Positions 45,359 through 60,431 of a stretch of 64,000 nucleotides of DNA are shown here, piece by piece. The stretch comes from Arachis hypogaea. Taxonomy: Eukaryota > Streptophyta > Magnoliopsida > Fabales > Fabaceae. Both the position numbers and the translations under genes were made by a program. Position 1 is the stretch's first letter. The number at the start of each line of letters is the position of its first letter. The DNA lies in NCBI RefSeq assembly GCF_003086295.3, contig NC_092038.1:132917132-132981131 (forward strand). Reading direction: 5' to 3'. The notes beneath the pieces are model-generated. The model saw only the letters and a program-made list of their open reading frames with translations, was not told the DNA's origin and made no database searches.

Positions 45359-47183
45359 TTTATCTTAGATATTATTTCAAAATGGTTAGCAAGTTAGATA
45401 AAGCATGTATATTTTAGAAGTTCTATATAATAGGAAATTTTCTTCAATAGGTAATATTGATTTACTATTGTGAGAGAGTATACTGGCCCTGCTTTTAGCA
45501 AGAGGCCAATAATAGTGTGAAAAGCAGCTATGTAACTATGGCATATTGCCTATGTGTGAGCTATTATATTATATATACAAGTGTCAACATCTACAGATGC
45601 AACTAAAATATCATATTTTATATAAGTCAAATATTATGAAATTTTAATCCAAGGACAACAAGACCAGAACATAGTAAGCTGTAGAACATCAGTTTCCTGA
45701 ACTATAGAAAAGAATGACTAACTATATATATATATATACACACACAAATGCTAAATAAACTAATAGAGTTTTGAATTTTAAACTACGCTAACAAACTATC
45801 AGAATTTTGAATTTTAAACTTAACGGAGAAAAATGCTCATGCATGACATGAACAAAGAAAGGAAGATGACACCAAGCATGAATAATGGAAAAAACGTCAA
45901 ATTATATATCGGTGATTATGATGAGGATTTAATATAGAAAAAGCAAAAATATCAACTGCATACAGATGCACTCGTAAATGGAAGCTTCCAACACAAGCTC
46001 AAATATCAAGCTGCCAAAAGATTAAGGATAAACTCTTGGTTATAACCTTCTCAGAAATCATGTTTCTTGAAATACAATTTCAAATATTGAAATAAATGCC
46101 TCCTAAGAATTCATGTTCAAACAAAAGAAGAGAAGATACCTTCCTCTTTTGTAACTCAGCTCTATCAATGTACAATTTTAGTTAAAAACACAGCAATGCA
46201 TCAACCAAGCGGTTCTAGTCTTTAGAGTAACTCAACCATGAACCTACTGTGCCTTGGCCCCATAATCAAGTACTGATGAAGCACAAGACTCCATCAACCA
46301 AAACTTTTCAGTCATGTATTGAAAAAGCTCTGTTAAAAATCAAGGAAGATTCTGTGTTACCACTTACCAGACATCCGCTTTTACTACCTGTCACATCAAA
46401 ATATTAAATAACAGTGCTATCAAAGGAAGAACTTCCAAATTAATATTCTCAGTTACAGTGATGCAGATCATTTGCATTATTTAGGAAATAACCATAAAAA
46501 AGTACTTGCATGTTTTTTTTCCATTCAAAGGAAAGAAAGCATGACGAGAGAACAAAAACGGCTTACTTGCCAGAAATCAAATCAGAATCAGCAACTTTCA
46601 CCAGAGTTGGATCTCTTCATGAAACAGAGGCTCCAAAATTATGAGTTAAAACGAAAGAAACTTGGTACTCGAATTGGACAGACTAAGTTCCCCTTTTGTA
46701 ATACTCCGAAGTTAGGTCATATTCTTCTTGCACTAAAACTGTTCGATGAATTGCCTCACTCACCTGTCAAACAAAATTTCCGCTAACCTACGTGCTCACT
46801 CCCTAACAAGTTGCATATCAGAATAATTAATTAATAAACTGATGTGTTAATCTGAATCATTTCACATTAAACACCAAACTCATATGACATATATAATATA
46901 TTGACTTAGAAATTATTTATTTATTGTTTTCACTTTTCAGAAGCACACACTCTTTTTTTGGCGCGAAGTCAACAGTAACTGTGCCGTTACAGTAACTCTC
47001 TTTCCCCTTATCAGCTTATCTTATCCAAAAATTCGGTATGAAATCTTCCAATCTACTCTCTCCCTTTAATTTCAATAAAAGTTAGGGGGGAAAAGAAAAA
47101 AAAGCACCAATGCTTTATGCTTCCCTTCATTCGTGCATAACTAAGTAACTAACCATAACTTTATCTCTCACAAAAAAGCTTCA
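45359..47183. other. Intergenic DNA between polygalacturonase 2 and NS
   Basis: Probable 3'UTR of the GH28 gene, then AT-rich sequence with a short TA/CA repeat at 45725-45746. An open frame of 104 codons at 46472-46786 has no recognisable motif and AT-rich non-coding-like composition. The last 200 bp would be the NS promoter; no clear TATA box. Confidence 0.55.
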
Positions 47184-49903
47184 ATGGCAGAGAAGAAGAA
47201 CCTGCTTGTACTTAACACCGTGATCAGGAGACTCACCTCCATAGTCAACCACCTTGGTGCCTCTTCTCAATCTGATCGCCCTTCTCTTCATCCCCACAAT
47301 CAACTCCAACTTGGCCTCTGTGACTCTTCAACTTCCCGGAATGATAGCTACGAACGTGTTCACGGTGATGTTCCCTCCCACGACGTCGTTTGGAGGGTCA
47401 TAGCTTCCGATGCTGACTCCGACAAGGAGTTCACTGACATCATCTACGAGAAGGCTGTTGGGGAAGGCATAGCCAAGGTTTGGGTTTCAGCTTTCAACTT
47501 TTTCAAGTTCAGTTTTATTTTGGATTTTTGTGATTGGGTGAGTGTGGTTGCAGATTAGTATTAATAGGCCTGAGAGAAGGAATGCCTTTCGACCCAATAC
47601 AGTTAAGGAACTTATTCGTGCTTTCAATGATGCCAGGCATGATAGCTCTATTGGGGTTGTCATTCTTACTGGCAAGGTATGCCTCCTCCCTACTCCAGTG
47701 TTTTTTCAGAAATTTTGTAAATTGGTGCGTTGACCTCAAAAATTAAGGTTAATTGAGATGGATTCAGGCCAAATGATTGGGGTTGATGCCCCTTTTGACT
47801 AGAGTTTAATTTTGATACACTATTATCCAATCAATTCTACTCTCTTAGAGTCGGATGATCATCATTCAAGTGATTGGTGTTAAAATGAGTTTAATTGAAT
47901 GTCAGTGTATTGCATCAAATTAAATCCTTCCTTGATTATTTTAAACATGATGCTTCCAGTGAAAAGGACATTTGGCCATGTTGTTGTCACTTTGACATGA
48001 ATGGAATATTCACATTTTATGTGCAAACTAGTGTGAACTTGAGTGATGTTGATTTGCCAATTTATTTTGTAGGGGACCAAGGCATTTTGTAGTGGTGGTG
48101 ACCAAGCTTTGAGGACAGCAGATGGTTATTCTGATAATGAAGATATTGGTAGCCTTAATGTGTTGGACTTGCAGGTTTATTGATTGTTGGCATTTTTTTG
48201 TTGAGGCAATTAGTAGTGTTATTATGCCAATTTGGAATACGATGATAGCTGCGTTCAAGGAACATTTGTTTGTGACAGTTATATATGCTGTATTTATCAA
48301 GTTACGTGAAAACCATTTGTCCCTCTCTTTCTCTGCTTTCTTCTTATCCATGCTTTTCTCCCTTTGCAGGCAGTGATTCGCCGCCTTCCAAAACCAGTAA
48401 TCGCAATGGTACTCTCTGTATACCTACCTTTATGCTTGTACTGGCTTCCTTAATTATCATGTAGTCTTGATACCTTAAACTCATGGTTAATCATATCTTG
48501 AACAATAGTTTTTAGATGACTTTTTTTTTCTTTAAATTCCTGGAAAGAAAGAACAAGGTTACTTCAAGGGCCTACAATTCTAGGCCTAAAAAAAATTCAG
48601 TTAGTGATACATGTCTAGTTTTGGTTTTTTTTTTTTTTTTTTTCCCCTAGAGTCTAGTTATATGCAGACAATTTTCCTAATATTAAAAACAGGTAGCAGG
48701 TTATGCTGTTGGAGGAGGACATATATTGCACATGGTCTGCGATCTAACTATTGCAGCCGATAATGCCATCTTTGGCCAAACTGGTCCTAAGGTGCATTGC
48801 TAATTTCTTGAAGACACTAATATAAAAACGGAAGCAAACTTATATTGCTCTCCCCTGCACCTGTTTGTAATAATACTCCATCATGAATTTGTAATGTGTT
48901 CTATCCTTGTAATCGTGAAAGGTGGGAAGCTTTGATGCTGGTTATGGAAGTTCCATCATGTCCAGATTGGTAAGAAATAAGAATTACATGCTACTTGTTT
49001 TACTAACAATTCATCACATTGCATTAGTTGTTAAGGATTGAATGTTTTTTCATGCTAGTGTTTCTCATTTCAAAGGGATAAAAAGTGAACAATACTTAAA
49101 CAGGTAGGTCCAAAAAAAGCACGTGAAATATGGTTTCTCACTAGATTCTATACAGCTGATGAAGCAGAGAAAATGGGCCTTGTTAATACTGTTGTGCCAG
49201 TAAGTTTATTTCAATCTACCCTATTCTAATTATAATAATGTTTATATATTTCAATGTTTAAGAAAAAAACAATTTGATATCATTCAAATATTTCTCATCT
49301 ATATATTTCCTATGAAATTCATATATAACTAAAAACTCCCATGGACTTTTTAGAACTCACTAAAAAAAGCAATGATAGATAGACAGATACTCTAGCATCA
49401 GCACAGCGCATTTACGAAATGTAATGTTTTTGTTTGTCTAGCTTGAGAATCTAGAAAAAGAAACGATAAAATGGTGTCGGGAGATACTCAGGAACAGCCC
49501 AACTGCACTTCGAATTCTCAAGTCAGCGCTTAATGCAGTGGACGATGGGCATGCTGGACTTCAGGTATATCATGATTAATTTTTTCATCCATTAGTGTTA
49601 TATGCTGTATGCAATTTCTAAAAGATGATTCTGAATGTACCAAGCCTCCAATGCTTTGCAATGATCTATATTTCCTTTAGCTGAATGTGAAGTTTCGCTA
49701 CTTGGTATTTCTTTTCAGTTTTCACCCTTGGGGTACATATACATGCCTATTTTAATTTGTATTTTCATATCAAATTGTATTCATAGGAAATGGCTGGAAA
49801 TGCAACCCTGATATTTTATGGCACTGAAGAAGCTATTGAGGGAAGGACTGCATTTATGCAACGCAGACGCCCTGATTTTTCCAAGTTTCATCGGCGACCT
49901 TGA
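47184..49903 (+). CDS. NS: 1,4-dihydroxy-2-naphthoyl-CoA synthase, peroxisomal
   Basis: Nine exons join in frame to 346 residues: 47184-47477, 47554-47676, 48073-48174, 48370-48408, 48693-48791, 48922-48969, 49104-49199, 49442-49564, 49787-49903. It is a crotonase-fold Men[35 protein letters not shown] and [17 protein letters not shown] hold the CoA-thioester oxyanion hole and active site, and the C-terminus is [12 protein letters not shown]. MenB closes the second ring of O-succinylbenzoyl-CoA to make DHNA-CoA, an intermediate of phylloquinone (vitamin K1) for photosystem I. Residues 16-24, RLTSIVNHL, fit the PTS2 peroxisomal import signal (R-L-x5-H-L), matching the known peroxisomal location in plants. 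Arabidopsis NS is of similar length. The start is the first ATG before the PTS2 and the frame is open throughout. Confidence 0.95.
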
Positions 49904-50791
49904 ATTCTAAACTGATTTGCTGTCTCTTATCTCTTGTCCTTAATTTAATTGGTCTTTGGGATACAAAGCTATTATCCCAAATCATTTACTTGTCCTGCTT
50001 GTTAAGAAGATGAACCACTCAAATAAATGAGAGCAAAGATCTCTAATCATTTTTTCTTAATGCCTATTCTTGATCCTTGATCTTCTGCATGCGAAATTTC
50101 TAACAACAAAAATAACTGTTACATGAACTACTTACTTTAATTTTTGTACTTCTTAATCTCTCACCAGAAGCTTAGAACAGACCCTTCATGCTTCTGTTGT
50201 TTAGGCTTTTAGTTGGGTTGTAAAAGCACCGTTTAATTTGTTTTGGGATAAATCTGTTTTATATGCAAATGCAACCATTACTCAAGAAGGGTTTATTAAG
50301 ATAATAATTAATGTGCAATATCAATAATTATATAGTGTTCCTCTCCTCATATGGCTTTGTCCATTGAAAAAAGTGAAAAAAAAAACATTGATCTATACAT
50401 TTATTTATTTAAGGAGACAATGTTCCTTCCATTTTATGCTTTCCAAATTTAACAGGCAATTTCAAATCACTAAACGGACACTTTTGATTGTGTATTTACT
50501 TTTATCTTTAACTAAGTTGGGTTAAAGAGGAGTAATAGCAAATAATAAATAGTAAAATCAATTAATAATTAGTGGTGTATCTACCAAAAAATAAAAAAGG
50601 AATAACCAGTGGTGTAATTTTCACTTTTGAGTTTTGACAAAGAATCTAAGTCCAATTTTTTAAGGTTGGTTAGTGAATGGAAGCTTCCAAAATCCAGAGT
50701 ACAAACAGGTATCCAGCCATCGAAGGGTACCATGGTAATTTGACCCAAAACACGCAAATATGTCGGGTACCCTTCGCTCCGGTCTCCGCGC
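49904..50791. other. Intergenic DNA between NS and ARF
   Basis: NS 3'UTR, then AT-rich sequence and the ARF promoter region. No additional gene seen. Confidence 0.6.
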
Positions 50792-50798
50792 TATAAAA
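50792..50798 (+). promoter_or_regulatory. Putative TATA box of the ARF gene
   Basis: TATAAAA in a GC-richer setting (CTCCGCGCTATAAAAGCCAC). Transcription would begin around 50825. The leader has a CT-rich stretch (50848-50905) and its first exon ends at 50924 (TTAAG|GTAAAC); a 5'UTR intron runs to 51548. Leader introns of this kind often raise expression of housekeeping plant genes. Confidence 0.65.
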
Positions 50799-51508
50799 GC
50801 CACCCTTGCACCCTCCCAATTAGCGTTCTTCGAAAGCATTCTTCACCCTCCTTCTCTCTCTCTCTCTGTTTATCCTCTCTCATCGTTTCTCTCCCTTCCT
50901 TTTTCTGGTTCCAGATCCCTTAAGGTAAACTTCATTTTCTCAGATCGCGTTTCTTTTATCATTTCTGCGTTCTGTTACAATTCGATTTGAAACCTCCGTG
51001 ACTTCATTTCATTTTCGATATTTTCCCTTGCTTTGGAGATTTGTTCTTGCATGAGAATTCTGAGCTGGTTTATCTTTCGCGAATCGCATCTGAATTTTGG
51101 CGATCCTTTTTATTTGTTTTTTTTTTCGTTTTTATATATTGTATGCTTTGGTTTGTTGTGGTTTGTTCTACATCGTTTGATCTCAGGGTTTCGGGATCGA
51201 GATGTTCAGATCCGATCAGGGATTTTCAAAAGTTTCATGTTTATTGCGTGATTTTGTTATGCGCAATCTGTTTTGATTCTCCCTTAATGGTTATCTGGTG
51301 CTTTTAATGGAAATGCATGTCGATGTGTTTCAATATTTGCTGTTTAGCTTGAGATCTGGCGGAATCCATTGGGATTAGTATGATTCTCTAGTCTGTTAGC
51401 GCATTTAGTCTCTTGATTAGTAGGTTTGCTGGAAATAACTCGATTCAATTGATTTTTCTTTTATTATTTATTCGGTTGATATAGTTTGGAATTCTACTCG
51501 GAGAATAA

Positions 51509-53552
<2,044 letters not shown>

Positions 53553-54246
53553 TGCTTGTTGGGAGTCTTCTTCTGAACCGGTGATTCTGGATGCAGGGGT
53601 GAATATTATCTAGTTTGCGTTTTTGGTCGTCTTCCGAGACAAATTGGATTTGTGTTCATGTTTTTGTGGTTTAGGACATCTTGATCGCTAAAATTATAGT
53701 AGGAATTTGTTTCATGGGATGTCGAATACTTTTGACCTTTCTATTGGGTTTGGATTCAATGTTTATAAATGTAATGGATAACAAAGCAATTCAATGCGCC
53801 ATCCCATTCTGAGTTTTATAGTTTATTTGTTTGTTATATACCCCATTTTACAAGTGTTAAGTTGGAGGATTCACAAAAGTAAAACATCTTGCTTTCCTTC
53901 CATCACTAGATTGTAGTTGTTCCTAAATGCCCTTGTTGCCATTAGGTAGTACTCGTATAGTTCCAGTTGCATCTTTGCATTTTCGCGTCATCTGTCTTTT
54001 CTTTTATTAGTTATTACTGTTAATTTTGGGTTAACGTACATTCTCCCCCAAATTAATAGCATCTATGATTCGGATGGGAAACGTAAATTTAAGTTAGTTG
54101 CATCCTAACGCGAACTAATACTGGACACTACTTTATGATCACTAACCTAAACGCTAAACCCAGAAGCAGAAGGGCCAAGGCCGACCGATAGCCCAATCTT
54201 GAATATAAATTATCTATGTTCTCGGGTACCCCCAAAAGATTTGTGC
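53553..54246. other. ARF 3'UTR and intergenic DNA
   Basis: Contains the ARF 3'UTR (probably ending near 53800). No further gene recognised. Confidence 0.6.
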
Positions 54247-54257
54247 TAATTTTGTGT

Positions 54258-54706
54258 TGCATCATTGTGTCAAGGAAACAAATTAAATCAACAAGGAAAA
54301 TTTATATCCGGTTGAAGGGTTAATGCGCAGTTCAGCGCACCAGATTTGTATGATATGTGCTCTTAAGTCTAAGTTGGTGGAATTAATTGCTGATTAGTTG
54401 ATGAAAGACGTCATTGTTTTGGTTTCACATGGCAGTAGCAATAATAAGCTAGTATTTGATCAAACTGATCATGAAAATAAGCTATTGCTTAGTAGATTTT
54501 TTTTTATTTTGGGTTGCCCTCGAGTTGATTGCTTAAGAGCACATTTTTATCATGAAAAAGGGATAAGCTTTGGGAAGTGCAAGAGAACGCATCATGGTAT
54601 CAGAGCCTGGTTAACCATGTGCTTGGAATGGGAATTGAACACAAGATCACTTGGTGAAGCAGGACCTGATACCACGAAAGCAGCCACTCGACCCAAGCAT
54701 CTATTT
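54258..54706. mobile_element. Retroelement fragment: iMet primer-binding-site-like or tRNA-derived
   Basis: TAATTTTGTGT occurs at 54247-54257 and 54707-54717, possibly an 11-bp TSD around a 449-bp insert. On the plus strand TGGTATCAGAGCC (54595-54607), directly after a CA, is the standard primer-binding site of plant LTR retroelements (complementary to initiator tRNA-Met). On the minus strand, TGGGTCGAGTGG (54684-54695) and TGTTCAATTCCC (54630-54641) look like Pol III boxes A and B with tRNA-like spacing. I cannot decide between a one-LTR/TRIM remnant and a SINE. The 103-codon open frame over it is not a gene. Confidence 0.4.
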
Positions 54707-54717
54707 TAATTTTGTGT

Positions 54718-55762
54718 CGCTGGATTAATATATACATCTGAAAAACAATCAAACGAGGACCCACAACGTCGTTTGGCCATAATATAAAATATGTACCTGA
54801 AATTCAAAGGATAATGAATATTGGTCTGAAATATGTCAAGGTTTCACGGCGACGCCGGTGTAAATAAAATAAAACTGCTATCCACTTGGTCACTTGGCTG
54901 TATTATATACATGTTGACCCTTCTATTAAATAAATTTTCTGTCTGCAACAGTGCAAAGTTGCATTGGCAAAATAAAGCAATCTTTTATTTGCACTTAAGA
55001 TAAATAGGGGAAAACGATTGGTGATAAAATATATTAATTTATCATCCTTATTTAAATGATATGATGATGATTTATTTAAGATTAATTTATTAATTAAAAA
55101 ATACTAAATGAATAATATTTTTTTATATTGGATTAATACTAATTAATTTTTCATTTTTTTAAAAAAAAATATTGATTCCTTAATATTTTTCATATTCAAA
55201 ATCCTAGAAAGATAATTTTGTATAGGTGTATTATTTTAAGAGATAGATTAAAATTTAATCTAAACTAATTGCTGGTATTTGAATTATATCTTTCATAAAA
55301 TACTAAAGAGAAGTGTAATGGAACAAAAAAATATATAAAATATATATTAAAATAAATATATTAAAAATATATAAAATAATACATGTATATATATAAATTT
55401 ATAATAACTAATTTGTGTGTATACATAATATTTTAAAAGTATATTAAACAAAATTTGTTCACAAATTTACATTTACAGTACTCTTATAAAAAATAAATAA
55501 TTTTTTAATTAAAAGTATTCTTAAAAATAATAAACTTTAATTAATTATTAATTACTACAGTTGAGAAAGGGGAAGCTCAACTACTTTTCCGTTCTTTCCC
55601 GAACGACATACATATGTTTCAATATTTGTATGCCATCATCATTCATATATATGCTGCCAGAGATGAACCCTTACGAATTATGATCACTCACGTAAAACCG
55701 AGGTATGCATCATTCACCTAACAATTTCAGAGCGTGAATCACAAAATCCCCCTGAAAACAAA
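54718..55762. other. AT-rich spacer before the pantothenate kinase gene
   Basis: Contains AT-rich repeat-like sequence at 55320-55450 similar to that at 16140-16230 and 34480-34560 (ATATAAAATATATATTAAAA words). The PANK leader is probably within the last 100-150 bp. Confidence 0.55.
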
Positions 55763-58700
55763 ATGGATCCCAGAAGGGCTGAAACTGGAAAAAATTCGGA
55801 TCAGATTCAATCTGGTCATGTATATCATCTCGCTTTGGATATTGGGGGTAAGTTTATATTTTCTGTTTTCGAATTTTATTTTCAGAGTTGTTTTCATTGC
55901 AATTGAGCTTATTTGGTTTCCGCAATATTGTGGGGTGCACTCGTTTGGATAAAAGTTGCCATCTTTTCGGAAATTTTCTCTCTCTCTCTCTTTTTTTTTT
56001 TTTTTTTGGCTGCTGATCATGAATTGTAATGTTCCAATTATATGAACTTGAGTAGAAGATTACATGAGTTTCTTTTGGGAATTGGTGTTTTTATTAACTT
56101 GCAATCTAGCTTGCTGCTCAAATTCAAATGTATGAATTTAGTTTGTGAAGGGTGATGGTCATTCTTTACTCTCATGTTTTTCTGATTGATGAATTAGTAA
56201 TTTCGCATTCTCGAGGGATCTTGATAGCGTAATTTTGGTGAAATTGTCCAAAAAATGTTCTGCTTCCACATGACCTGCATCTTGCCTTCAATAATTTTGT
56301 TTATCTTTTGACAGGATCTCTTGCCAAGCTAGTTTACTTCACCAAAAATGATGAGCATATTGTTGGTAGTGAAAAGAAAAAATCCCCGATGAAGGCTTCG
56401 GGGATCTCCAACAGCAGTAGAAACAGTCCTGTTCTTAATGGAAGGCTCAATTTCAAGAAGTTTGAAACAAGCAAGATTAATGATTGTTTAGAGTTTATCA
56501 ACAGCATGAAACTTCACCTCGGAGGTGTGTACAAAATTGTTGTTCTTTGTTTTTTGAAACTCCGATGTTGTTTTGTTTAATTCTGGGTATTCAAAGTTTA
56601 TGTGGCTTATAACCAATTCAATTAGCAATATTTATCAAGTCTTTTTGGGTTTTGATCAGCTAGAATGCTGAACTGAGCTTCCTCACTGGGAATTCCTCCT
56701 TCAGTCCTTCCTATTCTTGCTAAATTCTTTTCGTCCTTATTTTAATTTTTTTCCTTTACTTGCTTTCTGCATAATATGTCATAGAAGTCTTAACTGTCTG
56801 TCAATGGTACATCTTAACCTAAGGATAGCTAGTCTTTGATCAGGAAATTAATCTTGAGTTAAGCCTGCTAATGCTAAGGTGGTAGATATGCTTCATAAAA
56901 TTCAAATTCAGTTTCACTTCAATGACTTACAAACTGATGGATACCCCTCTAGGGCACACGCACAAACACGCGCATGTGCGCGCTCTGATATAATTCTTAC
57001 AGGGATTACTACCATACGTCTCAAGTTGTCTAAAAACCAATCTTGGGGTCATTCTGAAATTTTATTACTGCTTAGCTATATCTTTTCAGATGATTGCAAT
57101 GGTGATGAATGCAGGTTGTCAGCAGCCAGAAAGTCCTGGAAGCCAGACGATAACTATTAAGGTAATCAAACAAATTAGTAGGATTGAAAGTTTATTAGTA
57201 GTTTCCAAAGGTAAACACATATGCCCAAGCTTAGGGAGATATTTCGCATAAAAATGTTTGGCTTGTACAAAATACTTGATTAGTCTTAAGGCACTTGAAT
57301 TTACATTATCTAGTTCTTAAGAATGAAAAACTATTGGTGCAAAGGCCACAGGTGGTGGTGCATACAAATATGCAGACCTCTTCAAGGAAAAATTCAGGAT
57401 CAGTCTTGACAAGGAAGATGAAATGGATTGTCTTGTTGCAGGAGCAAATTTTCTTCTTGAGGTAGGATCCTGTTATTTTGAATATTCTCTTATTTGCTAT
57501 TTAGTCATCAAACAACTAGAAATTCATATTTAGTTTTCCTCCAAGTTAGCCACAATTATTGTATGACTGAATGATTTAATATTTATAATCTCTAAGCACT
57601 TCTTGTAGGAGTGAATATGATTTCTTGTGATTGCCATATTTGTTGATTTGTTATATTTTAATATTTTTTTCCTTCCAAGTTTATTTTATCTCCTTTTTGG
57701 AGCCTTGGGTATACAGTAGGCTTTCTTTACTTGTTTGGAGTATGGGTGTGCGACATTTCGGTTTTCCTTCATCAATGATTGTATGGAAATATATGAATTT
57801 TCTTGTGATGTTCATTTGGTTTGGGCGGGGCTCGTACGCTGTCTTTTTGGTGTGCTATAAATTAGTTATGTGGCCATGTTCTCTAAACAAAACTCTTGTC
57901 CCTCATTTTCTCTTCTTTCAATAGACCATCCACCAGGAAGCATTTACCTATATGGGCAATCAAAAGCAATTCGTGTGGATTGACAAGAATGATCTATATC
58001 CCTATCTTCTTGTTAATATTGGATCCGGTGTTGGCATGATCAAGGTAGTTAAATGCAAGCTACATTATTTTCCCTATTGCTTTCCAAATATTTACTGTTT
58101 TTTAAGCACTTCAAGTAGTCTTTACGATTTTCATATAGGTGGAAGGAGATGGGAAGTTTGAGCGAGTTAGTGGAACAAGTATAGGTGGAGGCACTTTCTG
58201 GGGTTTAGGAAAGCTTTTAACTAAGTGCAAGAGGTTAATTTTTTGTGGTTAAATTCATTATTGATCTACATATAGACTCATAGGATTAACATAAATCCAT
58301 TAATTTGCATTTTGTTTCAGTTTTGATGAGTTGCTGGACTTAAGTTACCGGGGGAACAACAGAGCAGTGGATATGCTTGTTGGAGATATTTATGGTGGAA
58401 TGGACTATTCAAAGGTATGACTAGGTGAAGTTTGCGCTTTTTCCTGTTTAAAACGATAAGATATCATTCTTCTGTTCCATTATTGAAGAGTTTTTGTAAA
58501 CCATGACTGATTCAAATCAAGAACTGTCTACTTAATGTTTGCTTCCCCCCTCTGATTGATAACAGATAGGTCTTTCATCTACTACAATAGCATCTAGTTT
58601 CGGGAGGGCAATTTCTGAAAATAAGGAGCGTGATGATTACAAACCTGAAGATATTGCGCGATCTCTGCTAAGAATGATCTCAAATAATATTGGACAGGTA

Positions 58701-59826
58701 TTCCCCCTTATAGAATTTCTTTTTTGTTTTAGTACTTGGGAAAAAACAATTGATCCTTGGACCATTGCTAGTGTCATTTCATTACAGATATGTTTGAGAA
58801 ATATTTATTACACATACAAATGAACACAGTATAGTAGTGGGGAAAAAGGTCAGAAACATTGATGAATCTATCTATCTATTTCTTAACTGATATGTTGATA
58901 ATGATTAAATGACATGTATTATAACAATTTAGCAATAATACCTCTTCCATTTTCTGCATTTGTATCTTCTAACCATTTTTTATCCTAATGTATGTATTAT
59001 GCAAACTTTGAATGAAAATGTGGATATATTGGATTTATTGGTGCAAAATTGATCTGTGCGCATTTTAAATTATGCCTTTCGTAATTCATGCCTCCATTTA
59101 TAAACAAGTTCATACCGTATTTATCTGAGGTTGCAGATGTGAAATGGAATTGAGCTATAACTGTTATTTGCTTGTAGATCTCTTACTTAACTGCACTTCG
59201 ATTTGGACTGAAGAGGATTTTCTTTGGTGGATTTTTTATTCGGAGGCATCCTTTTACAATGGACACATTATCGGTTGCAGTTAATTTCTGGTAAGTGAGA
59301 CAAAACTTAATGAGTGACATTGCCTTGTCATAACTGATACAGAGCTTCTATATATGAATCATCTTAAAGCTTGTTGCCTATAGTAACATATAAAGAATAT
59401 AATCTCAAAGATTGTATCGAAAATTATCAAAGCGACTATGATTTCCATTATCCATAGAAGTTACGCAAATTTTCTCTGGTTATTTCATCAACAAAAGCCA
59501 ATATTTAGCTAAATTGGTATGTTTCTCTGCACATGCAACAACATATAGTAATTTACAAATATTCATTCAATTTATTTTCTTGTTTTAAATTTTGTAGGTC
59601 CAAAGGAGAGGCAAAAGCAATGTTTTTGCAGCATGAAGGGTTCCTTGGAGCTGTTGGTGCCTTCATGAGTAGTGACAAACATGGCCTCAAGGAGTTATTG
59701 GCGAATCAAAAGGTGGAAAGACCTCCAAGTAAATTGTCCTTTTCATTGGATCAAACACAAGTTCCACAACAAGATGGGGAATTAAATGGAGATGAAAGTA
59801 TAGAGTGTAGTGTCTATGGAGCTTAG
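55763..59826 (+). CDS. PANK1: Pantothenate kinase, type II
   Basis: Ten exons join in frame to 413 residues: 55763-55847, 56315-56524, 57115-57161, 57345-57461, 57925-58044, 58139-58233, 58321-58414, 58566-58697, 59178-59290, 59598-59826. Signatures of the eukaryotic family: [14 protein letters not shown] near the N-terminus (ATP-binding), [41 protein letters not shown], and [15 protein letters not shown]. It phosphorylates pantothenate, the first and regulated step of coenzyme A synthesis, in the cytosol. Length and lack of a C-terminal DUF89 phosphatase domain fit plant PANK1 rather than the bifunctional PANK2. The ATG at 55763 begins [10 protein letters not shown] and leads straight into the ATPase core; the longer upstream open frame is in another frame. 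Polar C-terminal tail after [10 protein letters not shown] is probably variable. Confidence 0.93.
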
Positions 59827-60431
59827 ATGAAGCAATTCTTCGTTGCTTGCATCACTTATTGTTGTGACTTTCTGTAATTTAATTCTGTAAAATGGTCAGA
59901 AGAAGCTGTAGTTATTGGAATTATACACACTGAAAATTAGAATAAGACAAGTAGAACAACTCATAATAGGTCATGTATCATTTTACACTTTCACTCACGG
60001 CATTGTTACTCATTCAGTGAGATCCTTTTCTACTATTTTTTCTCTTCATCTGTATTTTGGACAATTTTAGCTTGAGATCTTCAAACGAATTTTGCCATTT
60101 AATGTTGTTATTCAAAATTGTTTGATAATCTACAAACACATTACTTGTGTTTGTTGCCACGTCAACATTGCCATTAAGGGCATTAACCCCAAGTGTATAA
60201 TAAGCCACAATGACTCATCTTATAAACACTTATGACATTAATTCATTAATTGATTATTGAATACATGATACATTGAATTTATCTTTTTCAAAAAGAATTT
60301 GGACATTGTTTTAAAAGCTAGTGTGATGATGCATCAAAATAGTTGTCTATCAAGACATGTAAACTAAACTAATATAGAGAAATCTAGATAGTAAAAAAAA
60401 AAAAAAAAGAAAGAATCTAATACATGGAAAA
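59827..60431. other. Convergent 3' ends of the PANK and DUF220 genes
   Basis: About 600 bp separates the two stop codons, which face each other. It should hold both 3'UTRs. A 16-base A run at 60393-60408 is present. No other gene. Confidence 0.6.

Noticed and set aside
46472..46786. 104-codon plus-strand open frame between polygalacturonase 2 and NS
   Set aside because: No recognisable motif, no splice partners, and composition like its non-coding surroundings.
54595..54642. Possible tRNA gene near the box-like words
   Set aside because: No cloverleaf can be drawn with proper acceptor and anticodon stems; the CCA-like end reads as a primer-binding site.
54398..54709. 103-codon plus-strand open frame
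   Set aside because: It lies across the retroelement fragment with a tRNA-Met primer-binding-like site; the peptide is not similar to any protein I know.
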